Assembly (NCBI GenBank): GCA_001942185.1
Contig: MKJV01000156.1
Coordinates: 62,001-126,000 of the forward strand
Length of the DNA: 64,000 nucleotides
Reading direction: 5' to 3'
Origin: Pseudonocardia sp. CNS-004
GTDB lineage: Bacteria; Actinomycetota; Actinomycetes; Mycobacteriales; Pseudonocardiaceae
Position numbers and translations under genes: made by a program. A model generated the notes under the pieces. That model ran no database searches. It was not told the DNA's origin and saw only the letters and a list, made by a program, of their open reading frames with translations. Below are positions 36,775-51,782 of the stretch, in pieces (within the stretch, counting starts at the first letter, position 1; every line of letters starts with the position of its first letter).

Positions 36775-37911
36775 GTGATGACGGTTCGCAAGGTGCTCGC
36801 TCTGACGCTCGGGGTCCTCTCGGCGCTGCTCTGCTCGGCAGCGCCGGCCGCTGCGACGTCGCCCGCGCCGCCACCCCCGCCGCCGCTCACGGGCGAGCAC
36901 CTGGGCCCCGACCGGCTCCCGCACTGCGCCGACGTCGTGGCGGCGATGTCGCCGCGGGACCGGCTCGCCCAGCGGCTGATGGTCGGCGCCGACGCCGCCG
37001 ACGCGCGGGCCACCGCCGACGACGTCCGCTCCGCGCAGGTGGGCGGGATCTTCATCGGCGGCAACGCCACCGCCCTGCTCACCGACCAGGCGCTGCGCGG
37101 CGTGCAGGCGATGTCCCGGATCCCGCTGGCCGTCGCCGTCGACGACGAGGGCGGGCGCGTCCAGCGCATCGACACCCTCGACGGCGAGCTGCCCAGCGCC
37201 CGCGCCATGGCGCGCTCACGCACGCCGGAGCAGGTGCGGGAGCTCGGCGAGGAGCGGGGCCGGGAGCAGCTCGCCCGCGGCATCACGATGAACCTCGCCC
37301 CGACCGTCGACGTGACCGGCCGGTCCACCGCCATCGGCGACCGCTCCTTCGGCGACGACCCGGAGACCGTCAGCAGCTACGCAGGCGCGTTCGCCGAGGG
37401 GCAGCGGGCCGCAGGCGTCTACACCGTCCTCAAGCACTTCCCGGGGCACGGCCGGGCCGACGGCGACTCGCACAAGGGGCGCGTCACCACACCCGCGCTG
37501 GTCGACATGCGCTCCGACGACCTGCGGCCCTACGCCACCCTGCTCGGCCCGGGTGGCGCGCTCGCCGACGGCCGCACCGGCGTGCTCGTCGGCCACCTCG
37601 ACGTACCCGGCCTCACCACCGACCTGCCCAGCTCGCTCACGCCCAACGCGTACGCGCTGCTGCGGCAGGAGATCGGCTTCGACGGCCTCGTGCTCACCGA
37701 CGACCTGGGCGCGATGGACGCCATCACCGACGAGTTCACCCTGCCCCAGGCCGTTCAGCGCGCCCTGGAGGCGGGGGCGGACATGGCGCTGTGGTCGGGC
37801 GGCGACCGCATCACCCCGGTGCTGGACCACCTGGAGCGGGCCGGCCTGGATCCGGCCGCCAACGACGCCGCCGTCACGAGGGTGCTGCGCGCCAAGCGCG
37901 TGTGCTCCTGA
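36775..37911 (+). CDS. Secreted GH3 family beta-N-acetylhexosaminidase-like protein
   Basis: A signal peptide (MMTVRKVLALTLGVLSALLC) and a Pro-rich linker precede a GH3 domain. The NagZ-type motif is KHFPGHGRADGDSHKG with the general-acid His in DSH, and the nucleophile Asp is in LTDDLGAMDAI. NagZ-type enzymes cleave N-acetylglucosamine from peptidoglycan or chitin fragments. It has 378 residues; GTG 36775 or ATG 36778 starts after GAGGAGG. The signal indicates action outside the cell, unlike the NagZ-like protein at 57503. It ends convergently with the large carboxylase gene. Confidence 0.9.
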   Translation: MMTVRKVLALTLGVLSALLCSAAPAAATSPAPPPPPPLTGEHLGPDRLPHCADVVAAMSPRDRLAQRLMVGADAADARATADDVRSAQVGGIFIGGNATALLTDQALRGVQAMSRIPLAVAVDDEGGRVQRIDTLDGELPSARAMARSRTPEQVRELGEERGREQLARGITMNLAPTVDVTGRSTAIGDRSFGDDPETVSSYAGAFAEGQRAAGVYTVLKHFPGHGRADGDSHKGRVTTPALVDMRSDDLRPYATLLGPGGALADGRTGVLVGHLDVPGLTTDLPSSLTPNAYALLRQEIGFDGLVLTDDLGAMDAITDEFTLPQAVQRALEAGADMALWSGGDRITPVLDHLERAGLDPAANDAAVTRVLRAKRVCS

Positions 37912-37922
37912 CCCGCGGCGCG

Positions 37923-38049
37923 ATTCGTGCGCTCAGACCCCGACTCGCCTGCACCCAGGCCGCGACTCGCGGAGGGGTTGGGTTCCCCCACTTCCGCGAG
38001 CCGCGGTTTCCGTACCCGCGAGTCGCGCTGTCGATGCACGCGTGTCGGG
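37923..38049. repeat. Symmetric element of 22-bp units around a central hairpin (copy 2)
   Basis: A 20-bp partial unit (37923-37942) and a 22-bp unit (37943-37964) precede a central hairpin at 37961-38005 with arms CGCGACTCGCGGA and TCCGCGAGCCGCG around a G-run/C-run. Two 22-bp inverted units follow at 38006-38027 and 38028-38049. It lies between the convergent GH3 and carboxylase genes. The sequence and phase match 32859-33030. Confidence 0.78.
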
Positions 38050-38060
38050 TTCTGAGCGCG

Positions 38061-43662
<5,602 letters not shown>

Positions 43663-43779
43663 GATCTTCTTCACTCCTGTCGCTGGTGGCCCGGTGCACC
43701 GTACGCCGCGCCTACCCAACTCGACCCCACCCGAGTCGCACAACCGACAGGCGGGCGACCCGCGGGGCACAATGTGGCG

Positions 43780-44634
43780 GTGCGCACGGCGATGAGGGAC
43801 GGTCTGACCTTCGACGTGCACGAGCTGGGCCCGGCGGGCGGTGATCCGGTGCTGCTCCTGCACGGCTTCCCGCAACGCGGCGACTCGTGGCGCGCCGTCG
43901 CCACCAGGCTCGCCGCGAACGGCTGCCGCACGCTCGCCCCCGACCAGCGCGGCTACTCGCCGGGGGCCCGCCCGGCAGGCCGCGACTCCTACCGGCTGGA
44001 CGAGATGGTCGCCGACGCGCTCGCGGTGGTGGACGAGCTGGTCGGGCCGACCGCACGCGTGCACCTCGTCGGGCACGACTGGGGCGCCGTCGTCGCCTGG
44101 CGGCTCGCGGCCCGCCACGGCGACCGCGTCCGCACGCTCACCGCCGTCTCGGTGCCACCGGCCGCGGCGTACCTGCGCTCGCTCGTGACCACGCGCCAGG
44201 GCCTCGCGTCCTGGTACGTCTACGCGTTCCAGCTGCCGTGGCTGCCCGAACGGGTGCTTTCCGCGGGCGGCGGGCCGTTCTCGCGGCGGTTCGTGGCGGC
44301 GCTGCGCGGCACCGGCCAGTCCAAGGCGGCGGCCCAGCGCGACGCGGCGGGTCTCGCCGACCCGAAGTCGCTCTCGGCCGCGATCAACTGGTACCGCGGC
44401 GCGTTCTCCGGCCCACCCGGCGATCCCGATCCGCCGGTGCGAGTGCCCACCCTGTTCGTCTGGAGCGACGGCGACACCGCGCTCACCCGGCAGTCCACCG
44501 AGCTCGTGCACCGGTACGTGGCCGGGCCGTTCCGGTACGCCGAGCTGTGCGGCGTGAGCCACTGGATCCCCGACGAGGCCCCCGACCAGCTGGCGGAGCT
44601 CGTCATCGAGCACATCGCGGAGCACCCCGCCTGA
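43780..44634 (+). CDS. Alpha/beta hydrolase, epoxide-hydrolase/haloalkane-type
   Basis: The 284-residue protein has the oxyanion segment LLLHGFPQRGDSW, the DQRGYSPGARP loop and the nucleophile elbow VGHDWGAVVAW with Asp as nucleophile. The catalytic His is in GVSHWIPDEAPDQ. An Asp nucleophile puts it with epoxide hydrolases and haloalkane dehalogenases. The start is GTG 43780; ATG 43792 is a possible alternative. The next gene overlaps its stop (TGATG), so they are coupled. It is divergent from the carboxylase gene. Confidence 0.88.
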   Translation: MRTAMRDGLTFDVHELGPAGGDPVLLLHGFPQRGDSWRAVATRLAANGCRTLAPDQRGYSPGARPAGRDSYRLDEMVADALAVVDELVGPTARVHLVGHDWGAVVAWRLAARHGDRVRTLTAVSVPPAAAYLRSLVTTRQGLASWYVYAFQLPWLPERVLSAGGGPFSRRFVAALRGTGQSKAAAQRDAAGLADPKSLSAAINWYRGAFSGPPGDPDPPVRVPTLFVWSDGDTALTRQSTELVHRYVAGPFRYAELCGVSHWIPDEAPDQLAELVIEHIAEHPA

Positions 44635-44999
44635 TGGAGATCCTTTCCGGACGGGTGCTGCTGCGGCCCGTCGACATGCAGCGCAGCCTCGCGTTCTACC
44701 GCGACGTGCTCGGGCTCGCGATCGCTCGCGAGTTCCCCGGCGGCACGGTGTTCTTCATCGGCAGCGGCTTCCTGGAGCTCTCCGGCAGCACGGACGCCCC
44801 CGCGGGCCCCGCCGTGGCCCTGTGGCTGCAGGTCCGTGACATCGAGGCGGCCCACCGCGAGCTGGTCGACCACGTGGTGCGCGAGCCGCGGCAGGAGCCG
44901 TGGGGTCTGCACGAGATGTGGATCAGCGACCCCGACGGCACCCGGATCGTCCTGGTGCAGATCCCGGAAGACCACCCGATCCGCCGCGACCAGCGTTGA
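44634..44999 (+). CDS. Glyoxalase/VOC-family protein
   Basis: This 121-residue protein has one pair of beta-alpha-beta-beta-beta modules, as in the vicinal oxygen chelate superfamily: GRVLLRPVDMQRSLAFYRDVLGL, FFIGSGFLELSG, and WGLHEMWISDPDGTRIVLVQIPE. Potential metal ligands are few, so it may be a binding protein or a lyase whose metal site is completed in a dimer. Translationally coupled to the upstream hydrolase, suggesting they share a pathway. Confidence 0.85.
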   Translation: MEILSGRVLLRPVDMQRSLAFYRDVLGLAIAREFPGGTVFFIGSGFLELSGSTDAPAGPAVALWLQVRDIEAAHRELVDHVVREPRQEPWGLHEMWISDPDGTRIVLVQIPEDHPIRRDQR

Positions 45000-45121
45000 G
45001 GCCGCCCGAGGCGTCGCACACCAACTCCGGTGCCGGCACATGAACTGCAGCTCGTGCGTCGGCGCCACAGTCCGTGTGTGACCGGCTCGCCGCTCGCGTC
45101 AGGGACGCGCCGGGTGGCGCT

Positions 45122-46578
45122 TCAGGCCGCCCGCGCGGTGCTCGGCTCGGCGGTCGCAGCGCTGGCGTCGGCCGCGGCGGAGCGCGGGGTGAGTGCGGCG
45201 AGGGCGGCGCCCAGGAGCGCGGCGGCCGCGGCCGCCAGGTAGATCACGGTGTACGCGGACGCCGCGGGCAGCAGCTCGCCGGCCACGGTGGTCGTCAGGC
45301 CGGTGGCGATCGCGGCGACGAACGAGCTGCACGACGACGTGCCGAGCATCCGCATGAGGGTGTTGAGGCTGTTGGCCGCGGCGGTCTCGGCGGGCGGCAC
45401 CGCATCCATGATCAGCAGTGGGATCGCGGAGTAGGCGAGCGCCGCGCTATCGCCGTGGTGGTGGACGCGGCCACGATCAGCGGGATCGATCCCGGGAGCG
45501 TGGCCATCAGCAGGTTGCCGACGCCGAGGATCGTGGCGCCGAGCACGAGTGATGTGCGGGCGCCGCGGCGCCGCGAGACCCGCGCCGAGACCGGCGAGAA
45601 GATCGTCATGGCCCCGCCGATCGGCAGCAGCGTGACACCGGCGACCACCAGCGAGAGGCCGAACCCGTACCCGGTGGCGCGGGGCGCCTGCAGGATCTGG
45701 GTCGTCACGAGGAAACCCGCGAACATCCCGAAGCCGACCGCGATGGACGCGACGTTCGTCCAGAGGACGGCGGGGCGGGCGGAGACCCGCAGGTCGACGA
45801 GGGGCCGGCCCACCCGCAGCTCCCAGACGACCCACACCGCGAACAGGACGGCGGCGGCGACGAGCAGGCCGACCACGAGCGCGCTGCCCCAGCCCCACTC
45901 GTTGCCCTTCGAGATCGCGAGCAGCAGGCACACCAGCGCGCCCGACAGCCCCACCGCGCCCGGCAGGTCGAACCGGCCGCCGGATCTCAGCGGCGACTCC
46001 CGCACGACGAGCAGCACGAGCACGAACTGCAGGGCACCGAGCACGGCCGCCCCGACGAAGAGCCACCGCCAGCTCGCCTGCTGCGCCACGACCCCCGTGA
46101 GCGGCAGCCCGATCGCCCCTCCGATACCCAGCGACGAGCTCATCAGCGCGATCCCGCTGCCGACCCGCTCCGGCGGGAGCACGTCGCGCATCACGCTGAT
46201 CCCGAGCGCGATCACGCCCATCGCGATGCCCTGCAACGCCCGTGCGGCGATGAGCACCCCGACGTTGGGTGCGACGGCGCCGAGCACCGAACCGACCGTG
46301 ACGATCCCGAGGCCGGCGAGCAGGATCCGGCGCTTGCCGTACATGTCACCCAGCCGCCCCATGACCGGCGCGCAGACGGCCGCGGACACCAGCGTGGCCG
46401 TGACCAGCCACGCCACCGTCGCGGGCGATGCCGACAGCAGCCGCGGGAACTGCGGCAACAGCGGCACGACGAGGGTCTGCATCAGCGAGACGGCCAGCCC
46501 GCACGACGCGAGCACGCCGATCACGACCGTCGGGCGGGGGGAGGTCACCACCTCAGATGAGCACGGGGTCGTTGGCAT
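45122..46578 (-). CDS. MFS transporter, DHA2-like (frame broken once)
   Basis: About 14 membrane segments are visible, and the motif-A-like GRLGDMYGKRRILLAGLGI lies between TM2 and TM3. LPRPER-like GSGIALMSSSLGIGGAIGLPLTG (motif C type) follows. A missing G near 45448 splits the end; repaired length is about 485 residues with the last segment TVIYLAAAAAALLGAALAAL. DHA2-type proteins export drugs with proton exchange. The start is ATG 46578; the 140-bp gap to the divergent phosphofructokinase gene holds both promoters. Confidence 0.88.
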
Positions 46579-46717
46579 CCGCAAGCATGTGGATTCGGGA
46601 ACACCTCGGGGGCCGGGCTGGTCCGCGACGCTGCGAACAGGCATCCTGTACCGGTCAAGATGGCCACCGTCCCGACGCCGCGGCGTGGCCGACCTTGCTA
46701 CCTCTGCAGGGAGAGCC

Positions 46718-48135
46718 GTGAGCACCGCCTTCTCCGAGGGACATGACAGGGGGCATGACGGCGACCACGACGGACAGGGCCACGACGGCACCGTCGTGGA
46801 GCTGCCCCGCCTCGAGTCCCCGCCCGATCTCACGATCAACACGCTCGGGACGGCCCGCATCACGTCGCCGATGGCGCCGCTGCTGGACGCCACGCGGACC
46901 ACCGAGCACTACATCAACGAGAACGACCGCGTGCTCCTCGACGACACCCTCACCGGGATCTCCTCCCGCGGCGTCGCGCCGGACCAGCTCCCGGGGATGG
47001 AGCCGTGCGGGCCGCGCCGAAAGATCTTCTTCGACCCGGCGAAGCGCGCGCGGCGATCGTCACCTGCGGTGGCCTGTGCCCGGGGCTCAACGACGTGATC
47101 GCCGGCATCGTCCGCACCTTGACCTACCACTACCGGGTGCGGCGCGTGGTCGGCATCCGCAACGGCTACCAGGGGTTCGTGGCGCACTACGGCCACGACG
47201 TCGTCGACCTCACCCCGGAGTCGGTGCGCGACATCGCGACCGACGGCGGCACCGTGCTCGGCACCTCCCGCGGGCCCCAGGACCCCGAGGAGATCGTCGA
47301 CTGCCTGGAGCGGCTGCACGTCAACGTGCTGTTCGTGGTGGGTGGCGACGGCTCGATGCGCGGGGCGATGCAGATCGCGCGCACGATCGCCGACCGGGGC
47401 CTGCTCATCGCGGTCGTCGGCATCCCGAAGACGATCGACAACGACATCCCCTACATCGACCAGAGCTTCGGCTTCCAGACCGCGTTCAGCCTGGCCAGCG
47501 ACGCGATCCGGGCCGCGCAGGTGGAGGCCAAGTCCACCGCCAACGGGATCGGGCTGGTCAAGCTGATGGGGCGGCACTCCGGCTTCATCGCCTGCTACGC
47601 GGCGCTCGCCCGCAGCGGAGCCGACGCCGTGCTGATCCCGGAGGTCCCGTTCGCGCTCGACGGCGAGCACGGCTTGCTCGCCCACGTGCGGCGGCGGGTG
47701 TCCGAGCGCGGGCACGCGGTGGTGGTCGTCGCCGAGGGTGCGGGCCAGGAGCTGCTCGGCGGGTCCGACGAGGACGCCCGGGACGCCTCCGGCAACGCCC
47801 GCCTGCACGACATCGGCCCGTGGCTGCGCCGCCGCATCGGCGACCACTTCTCCGACGCGGGCATCGAGACCTCGATCCGCTACATCGACCCGAGCTACGC
47901 GATCCGCAGCGTGCCGGCCAACCCGTACGACTCGGTGTACTGCGTGCGGCTGTCGCAGGCCGCGGTGCACGCCGCCATGTCCGGGCGCACCGAGATGGTG
48001 GTCGGCCGCTACCGGCGCCGCTTCGTCCACATCCCGATGCACGTGGCGGTGAGCAGGCGCAACCAGGTCGACCCGCACGGCGACCTGTGGACGGCGGTCC
48101 TGGAGTCCACGGGCCAGCCGGTCCGCTTCGGCTGA
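46718..48135 (+). CDS. 6-phosphofructokinase, plant/TP0108-type (frame broken once)
   Basis: GTG 46718 follows GGGAGAG. An N-terminal extension of about 100 residues (histidine/aspartate-rich, HDRGHDGDHDGQGHDG, then a conserved DLTINTLGTARITSP segment) precedes the PFK fold. Motifs are TCGGLCPGLNDVI, VGGDGSMRGA and VGIPKTIDNDIPYIDQSFGFQTA. GGDG rather than GGDD favours ATP over pyrophosphate as donor. The protein catalyses fructose 6-phosphate phosphorylation. A missing G near 47045 joins the frames; about 472 residues. It is followed by a perfect hairpin. Confidence 0.9.
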
Positions 48136-48144
48136 TCCCGACCC

Positions 48145-48184
48145 GTGAGTGGATACGAGTGCTGGAGCACTCGTATCCACTCAC
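48145..48184. terminator. Perfect 18-bp-arm hairpin
   Basis: GTGAGTGGATACGAGTGC and its exact complement are joined by TGGA, ten bases after the phosphofructokinase stop. The arms are perfect over 18 bp. It acts most likely as a terminator. Confidence 0.8.
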
Positions 48185-48207
48185 GACGGGGCAGCGATAC
48201 TGGGGGC

Positions 48208-49017
48208 GTGCGCGGGCTCGCGATGCGTTTCCTCGGTCACTCCACCGTGCGGTTGGAGCTGGCCGGGTCCGTCGTGCTCACCGACCCGGTGCTCACCGGC
48301 CGGGTCGGCCCGCTGCGCCGGGTGAGCCCGCAGCCGCACCGCGACCACTACGGCGACGCCGACCTCGTGCTCCTCTCGCACCTGCACGGCGACCACCTGC
48401 ACTTGCCGTCGCTGCGGCGGCTGCCGCGCACGGCGCGCGTGGTGGTGCCCCGCGGTGCGGGGCGGTGGCTGCGCGGACGCGGCATCCGCAACGTCGACGA
48501 GCTCGCCCCCGGCGAGGAGCTCGTGCACGGCGCGCTGCGGGTGCACGGGGTGCCCGCGACCCACAGCGGCCACCGGTTCGGGCCCCGCTCCACCCACGGC
48601 CCGCAGGCCGAGGCGATGGGGCACGTGATCGAGTCCGGCAACCACCGCGTCTACGCGGCCGGTGACACCGACCTGTTCCCGGGCATGGCGAGCCTGGGCA
48701 GGATCGACGCCGCCCTGCTGCCGGTGTGGGGGTGGGGTCCGTCGCTCGGGCCCGGCCACCTCGACCCGCCGCGCGCCGCGGAGGCCGTCGGGCTGCTGCG
48801 GCCGCGGGTGGTCGTCCCGGTCCACTGGGGCACGCTGGCCGTCACCGGCCTGCCACAGCTGCCCGGCCGGATCGGCGCCCGGATGCGCCGCCTGCTCGTC
48901 GACCCGCCGCACCGGTTCGCCGCCGCCGTCGCGTCGGCCGGTGCGCCCACGCAGGTGCTGGTGACGCCGCCCGGTGCCGCGGTCGCCCTGGACGGTGTGC
49001 AGCCGGTGACCCCATGA
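48208..49017 (+). CDS. MBL-fold metallo-hydrolase
   Basis: The lactamase-type metal site is SHLHGDHLHLPSL (HxHxDH), followed by VPATHSGHRFG, AAGDTDLFPGM and VVVPVHWGT, which supply the further ligands. The protein has 269 residues from GTG 48208; ATG 48223 is another possible start. It resembles UlaG/YtnP-like or PNKP-like metal-dependent hydrolases acting on phosphoesters or lactones; the substrate is not known. First gene of a three-gene run with ATGA and GTGA overlaps (DedA, then holin-phosphatase). Confidence 0.88.
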   Translation: MRGLAMRFLGHSTVRLELAGSVVLTDPVLTGRVGPLRRVSPQPHRDHYGDADLVLLSHLHGDHLHLPSLRRLPRTARVVVPRGAGRWLRGRGIRNVDELAPGEELVHGALRVHGVPATHSGHRFGPRSTHGPQAEAMGHVIESGNHRVYAAGDTDLFPGMASLGRIDAALLPVWGWGPSLGPGHLDPPRAAEAVGLLRPRVVVPVHWGTLAVTGLPQLPGRIGARMRRLLVDPPHRFAAAVASAGAPTQVLVTPPGAAVALDGVQPVTP

Positions 49018-49625
49018 CCGCTGTGCAGGCCGCGGGCTGGACGGACCCGGCGGCGCTCGGCTACTCGGCGGTCTTCGGTGGCGTGCTGATCGGCTCGATC
49101 ATCCCGATCGTGCCCACCGGCGCGGTCGTGGGCGCTGCCGCGGCGATCTCGGTGTCCACCGGCAGCATGTCGCTCCCGCTCGTGCTCCTGCTGTCGGTGC
49201 TCGGGGCGCTGCTCGGCGACCTCGTCACGTTCGCGTTCGCGCACGCGGGCAGCTCGGCCGCCCAGCGCTGGGTCACCGGTCGCCAGTCGCCGGAACGGCT
49301 GGCGGCGGCACGGGCGCAGTTCCAGCGCCGCGGCGGCGTGCTCATCGTCATCGGGCGGCTGATGCCGGCCGGGCGGATCCCGGTGCTGCTCGCGGCGGGC
49401 GCCCTCGAGTACCCGTGGCGGCGGCTCGTGCCCGCCGCGGTACTGGGCTGCATCCTCTGGGCGATCGCGTACGCGGTGCTGGGCGTGCTGTCGGGCGGGC
49501 TGTTCGACGACCCGGTGGTCGCCACCCTGCTCGCGGCGCTGCTGGTGCTCGTGGTGGCCCTTGTCGGCTCGCTGGTGTCGGCGTGGCGCAGGCGCAGGCG
49601 CGCGGGTTCGGGTGTGGCGCGGTGA
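49014..49625 (+). CDS. DedA-family membrane protein
   Basis: The 203-residue protein has a DedA (SNARE-associated) pattern: TGAVVGAAAAIS, SVLGALLGDLVTFAFAHAG, FQRRGGVLIVIGRLMPAGRIPVLLAAGALEYPWRRL and LGCILWAIAYAVLGVLSGG. DedA proteins are lipid or polyprenyl-phosphate flippases needed for envelope integrity. ATG 49014 overlaps the MBL stop and the stop overlaps the next GTG, so the three are one operon. Confidence 0.88.
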   Translation: MTAVQAAGWTDPAALGYSAVFGGVLIGSIIPIVPTGAVVGAAAAISVSTGSMSLPLVLLLSVLGALLGDLVTFAFAHAGSSAAQRWVTGRQSPERLAAARAQFQRRGGVLIVIGRLMPAGRIPVLLAAGALEYPWRRLVPAAVLGCILWAIAYAVLGVLSGGLFDDPVVATLLAALLVLVVALVGSLVSAWRRRRRAGSGVAR

Positions 49626-51724
49626 CCGCGTCGACGGGCGGCGGGAGGCTCCTGCGCGGTGGCCGGGTGGTCGCGCGGGTGGTGCTCGTGTGGGTGCTCG
49701 CCGTCGGCGCGCTGCACCTGCTGGACGTGTGGCTCACCGGGTTCTCGATGCCCGAGTGGTGGCAGCCGACGGTGTGCGCGTTCCTGTTCGGCGTGCTGAG
49801 CGCCGTGGTGTGGCCGCTGGTGCTGCGCGTCGCGTTGCCGGTGGCCGTGTTCACGCTCGGGATCGGCTCGTTCCTGCTGCTCGGGGCCGGGGTGCTCGCG
49901 ATCTCGGCTGCCGTGCCCGGCGTGGTGATCACCGACTTCGGCACCGCCGTCGTCATGGCCGTCGCGGTGGCGGCGCTCGGGTCGGTCGTGAGCAGCGCGG
50001 TCGGGCTCGACGAGGACGAGCTCTTCTTCCGGCGCGCGGCCCGCCGCGGCGCACGGGGCGGCACCTCGGGTGACGAGACGATGCCGCCCGGCGTGCTGCT
50101 GCTGCAGGTGGACGGCCTCGGGATCGACACCTTGCGGCGCGCCGTCCGCGACGGCGACATGCCGGCGCTCGCCCGCCTGCTCGACGACGGCAGCCACCGG
50201 CTCACCGGCTGGCACACCGACTGGAGCTCGCAGACCGGCGCGAGCGTCTGCGGGATCCTGCACGGGCGCAACGAGGACATCATCGGGTTCCGCTGGTACG
50301 AGAAGGACCGCGACCACGTGATGGTGTGCTCCAACCCGGAGGACGCCGCGGAGATCGAGCGCCGCCACTCCGACGGCCGCGGCCTGCTCGCCGTGAACGG
50401 CGCGGCGCGTGCCAGCCTCTTCACCGGCGACGCGGAGCACACGAGCCTCACGATGAGCACGTTGCCGCTGGTCAGCGGGGCCGGGCGGCGGGGCCGGGGG
50501 CACGACGGCGTCGGGGCGGGCTACTACGCGTACTTCGCCAACCCCGCCAACGCGCTGCGCACGGTTGTGGCTGCGCTGGTGGACATCGGGCGGGAGATCT
50601 CGGCGTCGGTGCGCCAGCACCGGGCCGGCGTGCGGCCGCGGGTGAAACGGGGCGGGTTCTACCCGCTGGCCCGCGCCGGCACCACCGTGGTCGCCCGCGA
50701 CGTCGTGGTGTCGGCGATCATCCAGGACATGCTGGCCGGCCGGGCCGTGGTGTACGCCGACTTCCTGGGCTACGACGAGGTCGGCCACCACTCCGGCGTC
50801 GAGAGGTTCGACTCGCTCGCCGTGCTGCGGGGGATCGACCAGCAGATCGGGCGGCTGCACCGCGCCACCCAGCTCGCGCCGCGGCGCTACCAGGTCGTGG
50901 TGTTCTCCGATCACGGGCAGACCCAGGGCTGGGCGTTCACCGACCGCTTCGGCGAGTCGGTCGAGGCGCTGGTCGGGCGCCTCGCCGGCGGGCCGCGGCC
51001 GGACCCGTGCGGCCCGGTGGGGAGCCGGCCCGTCGAGCGCTGGCAGATCGACGCCGTGCTCGCCGAGGCGTCGTCCGGCGGCGGCCTGATCGCGCGCAGG
51101 CTGCGGGACCGCGTGGCCCGGGCGGGCGCCGTCGACCGGCCCCACGTGCACGACGGCGGCCCCGGCGAGGTCGAGCGGGCCGCACCCGGCGTCGTGGTCG
51201 TGGCGTCCGGCCACCTCGCGACGGTGTCGTTCACCGAGCACGAGGGCCGCGTCGAGCTGGAGACGATCGAGCGCGAGTACCCCGAGCTGCTGCCGAACCT
51301 CGTCGACCACCCCGGCGTCGGGTTCGTGCTGGTGCGTAGCGCCGAGTTCGGGCCCGTCGTGCTCGGCCGCGACGGGTTGCGCAGGCTCGCCACCGGCGTC
51401 GTCATCGGGGACGACCCGCTCGTCCCGTACGGCCCGCACGCCGCCGATCTGGTGCACCGCGTCGACGGGTTCTCGAACTGCGCCGACGTGATGATCAACA
51501 GCCGGTACGACCCCTCGCGGGACGAGGCGTCCCCGTTCGAGCCGCACGTGGGCTCGCACGGCGGGCTGGGCGGGTCGCAGTCGCGCGGCTTCGTGCTGCA
51601 CCCGGCGGAGCTGGCCCCGCCCGACGAGATCGTCGGTGCGGAGGCCCTGCATCGGGTGCTGCGCGGCTGGCTGACGCAGCTGGGCCACCCCGCGCCGGAA
51701 GTTCAGGAAAGCCACGTTCGGTGA
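49622..51724 (+). CDS. Holin-like membrane domain fused to alkaline phosphatase-type enzyme
   Basis: This 700-residue protein starts at GTG 49622 in a GTGA overlap. The N-terminal ~130 residues have about four membrane segments (VVARVVLVWVLAVGALHLLD, LFGVLSAVVWPLVLRVALP, VAVFTLGIGSFLLLGAGVLA, AVVMAVAVAALGSVV) resembling the phage holin 4 superfamily. The rest is a type I phosphodiesterase/alkaline phosphatase fold: LLLQVDGLGIDTL, WHTDWSSQTGASVCGILHG with a candidate Thr nucleophile, YADFLGYDEVGHHSG and FSDHGQTQG, which hold the metal ligands. Its active site would be exposed at the membrane surface. The substrate is unknown. The last codons lie inside a hairpin. Confidence 0.85.
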   Translation: MTASTGGGRLLRGGRVVARVVLVWVLAVGALHLLDVWLTGFSMPEWWQPTVCAFLFGVLSAVVWPLVLRVALPVAVFTLGIGSFLLLGAGVLAISAAVPGVVITDFGTAVVMAVAVAALGSVVSSAVGLDEDELFFRRAARRGARGGTSGDETMPPGVLLLQVDGLGIDTLRRAVRDGDMPALARLLDDGSHRLTGWHTDWSSQTGASVCGILHGRNEDIIGFRWYEKDRDHVMVCSNPEDAAEIERRHSDGRGLLAVNGAARASLFTGDAEHTSLTMSTLPLVSGAGRRGRGHDGVGAGYYAYFANPANALRTVVAALVDIGREISASVRQHRAGVRPRVKRGGFYPLARAGTTVVARDVVVSAIIQDMLAGRAVVYADFLGYDEVGHHSGVERFDSLAVLRGIDQQIGRLHRATQLAPRRYQVVVFSDHGQTQGWAFTDRFGESVEALVGRLAGGPRPDPCGPVGSRPVERWQIDAVLAEASSGGGLIARRLRDRVARAGAVDRPHVHDGGPGEVERAAPGVVVVASGHLATVSFTEHEGRVELETIEREYPELLPNLVDHPGVGFVLVRSAEFGPVVLGRDGLRRLATGVVIGDDPLVPYGPHAADLVHRVDGFSNCADVMINSRYDPSRDEASPFEPHVGSHGGLGGSQSRGFVLHPAELAPPDEIVGAEALHRVLRGWLTQLGHPAPEVQESHVR

Positions 51725-51757
51725 ACCCGCAGCACAGGAACGTGGCTTTCCTGAACT
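51700..51757. terminator. 20-bp-arm hairpin overlapping the end of the holin-phosphatase gene
   Basis: AGTTCAGGAAAGCCACGTTC at 51700-51719 is exactly complementary to 51738-51757, with an 18-base loop. The left arm codes for the last residues (EVQESHV) of the upstream protein and the stop at 51724 is in the loop. It shares AAAGCCAC-TTC with the hairpin at 55954. Confidence 0.75.
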
Positions 51758-51782
51758 CCTGCAGTAGGCGAGGATCGCCCGC

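Noticed and set aside
45074..47098. Long plus-strand open frame opposite the MFS exporter
   Set aside because: Only its last ~380 bases (from GTG 46718) belong to a gene, the phosphofructokinase N-terminus; the remainder is antisense to a clear membrane transporter.
49622..49990. Prophage remnant indicated by a holin-like domain
   Set aside because: The domain is fused to a phosphatase in an operon with MBL and DedA genes, and no other phage gene is present.
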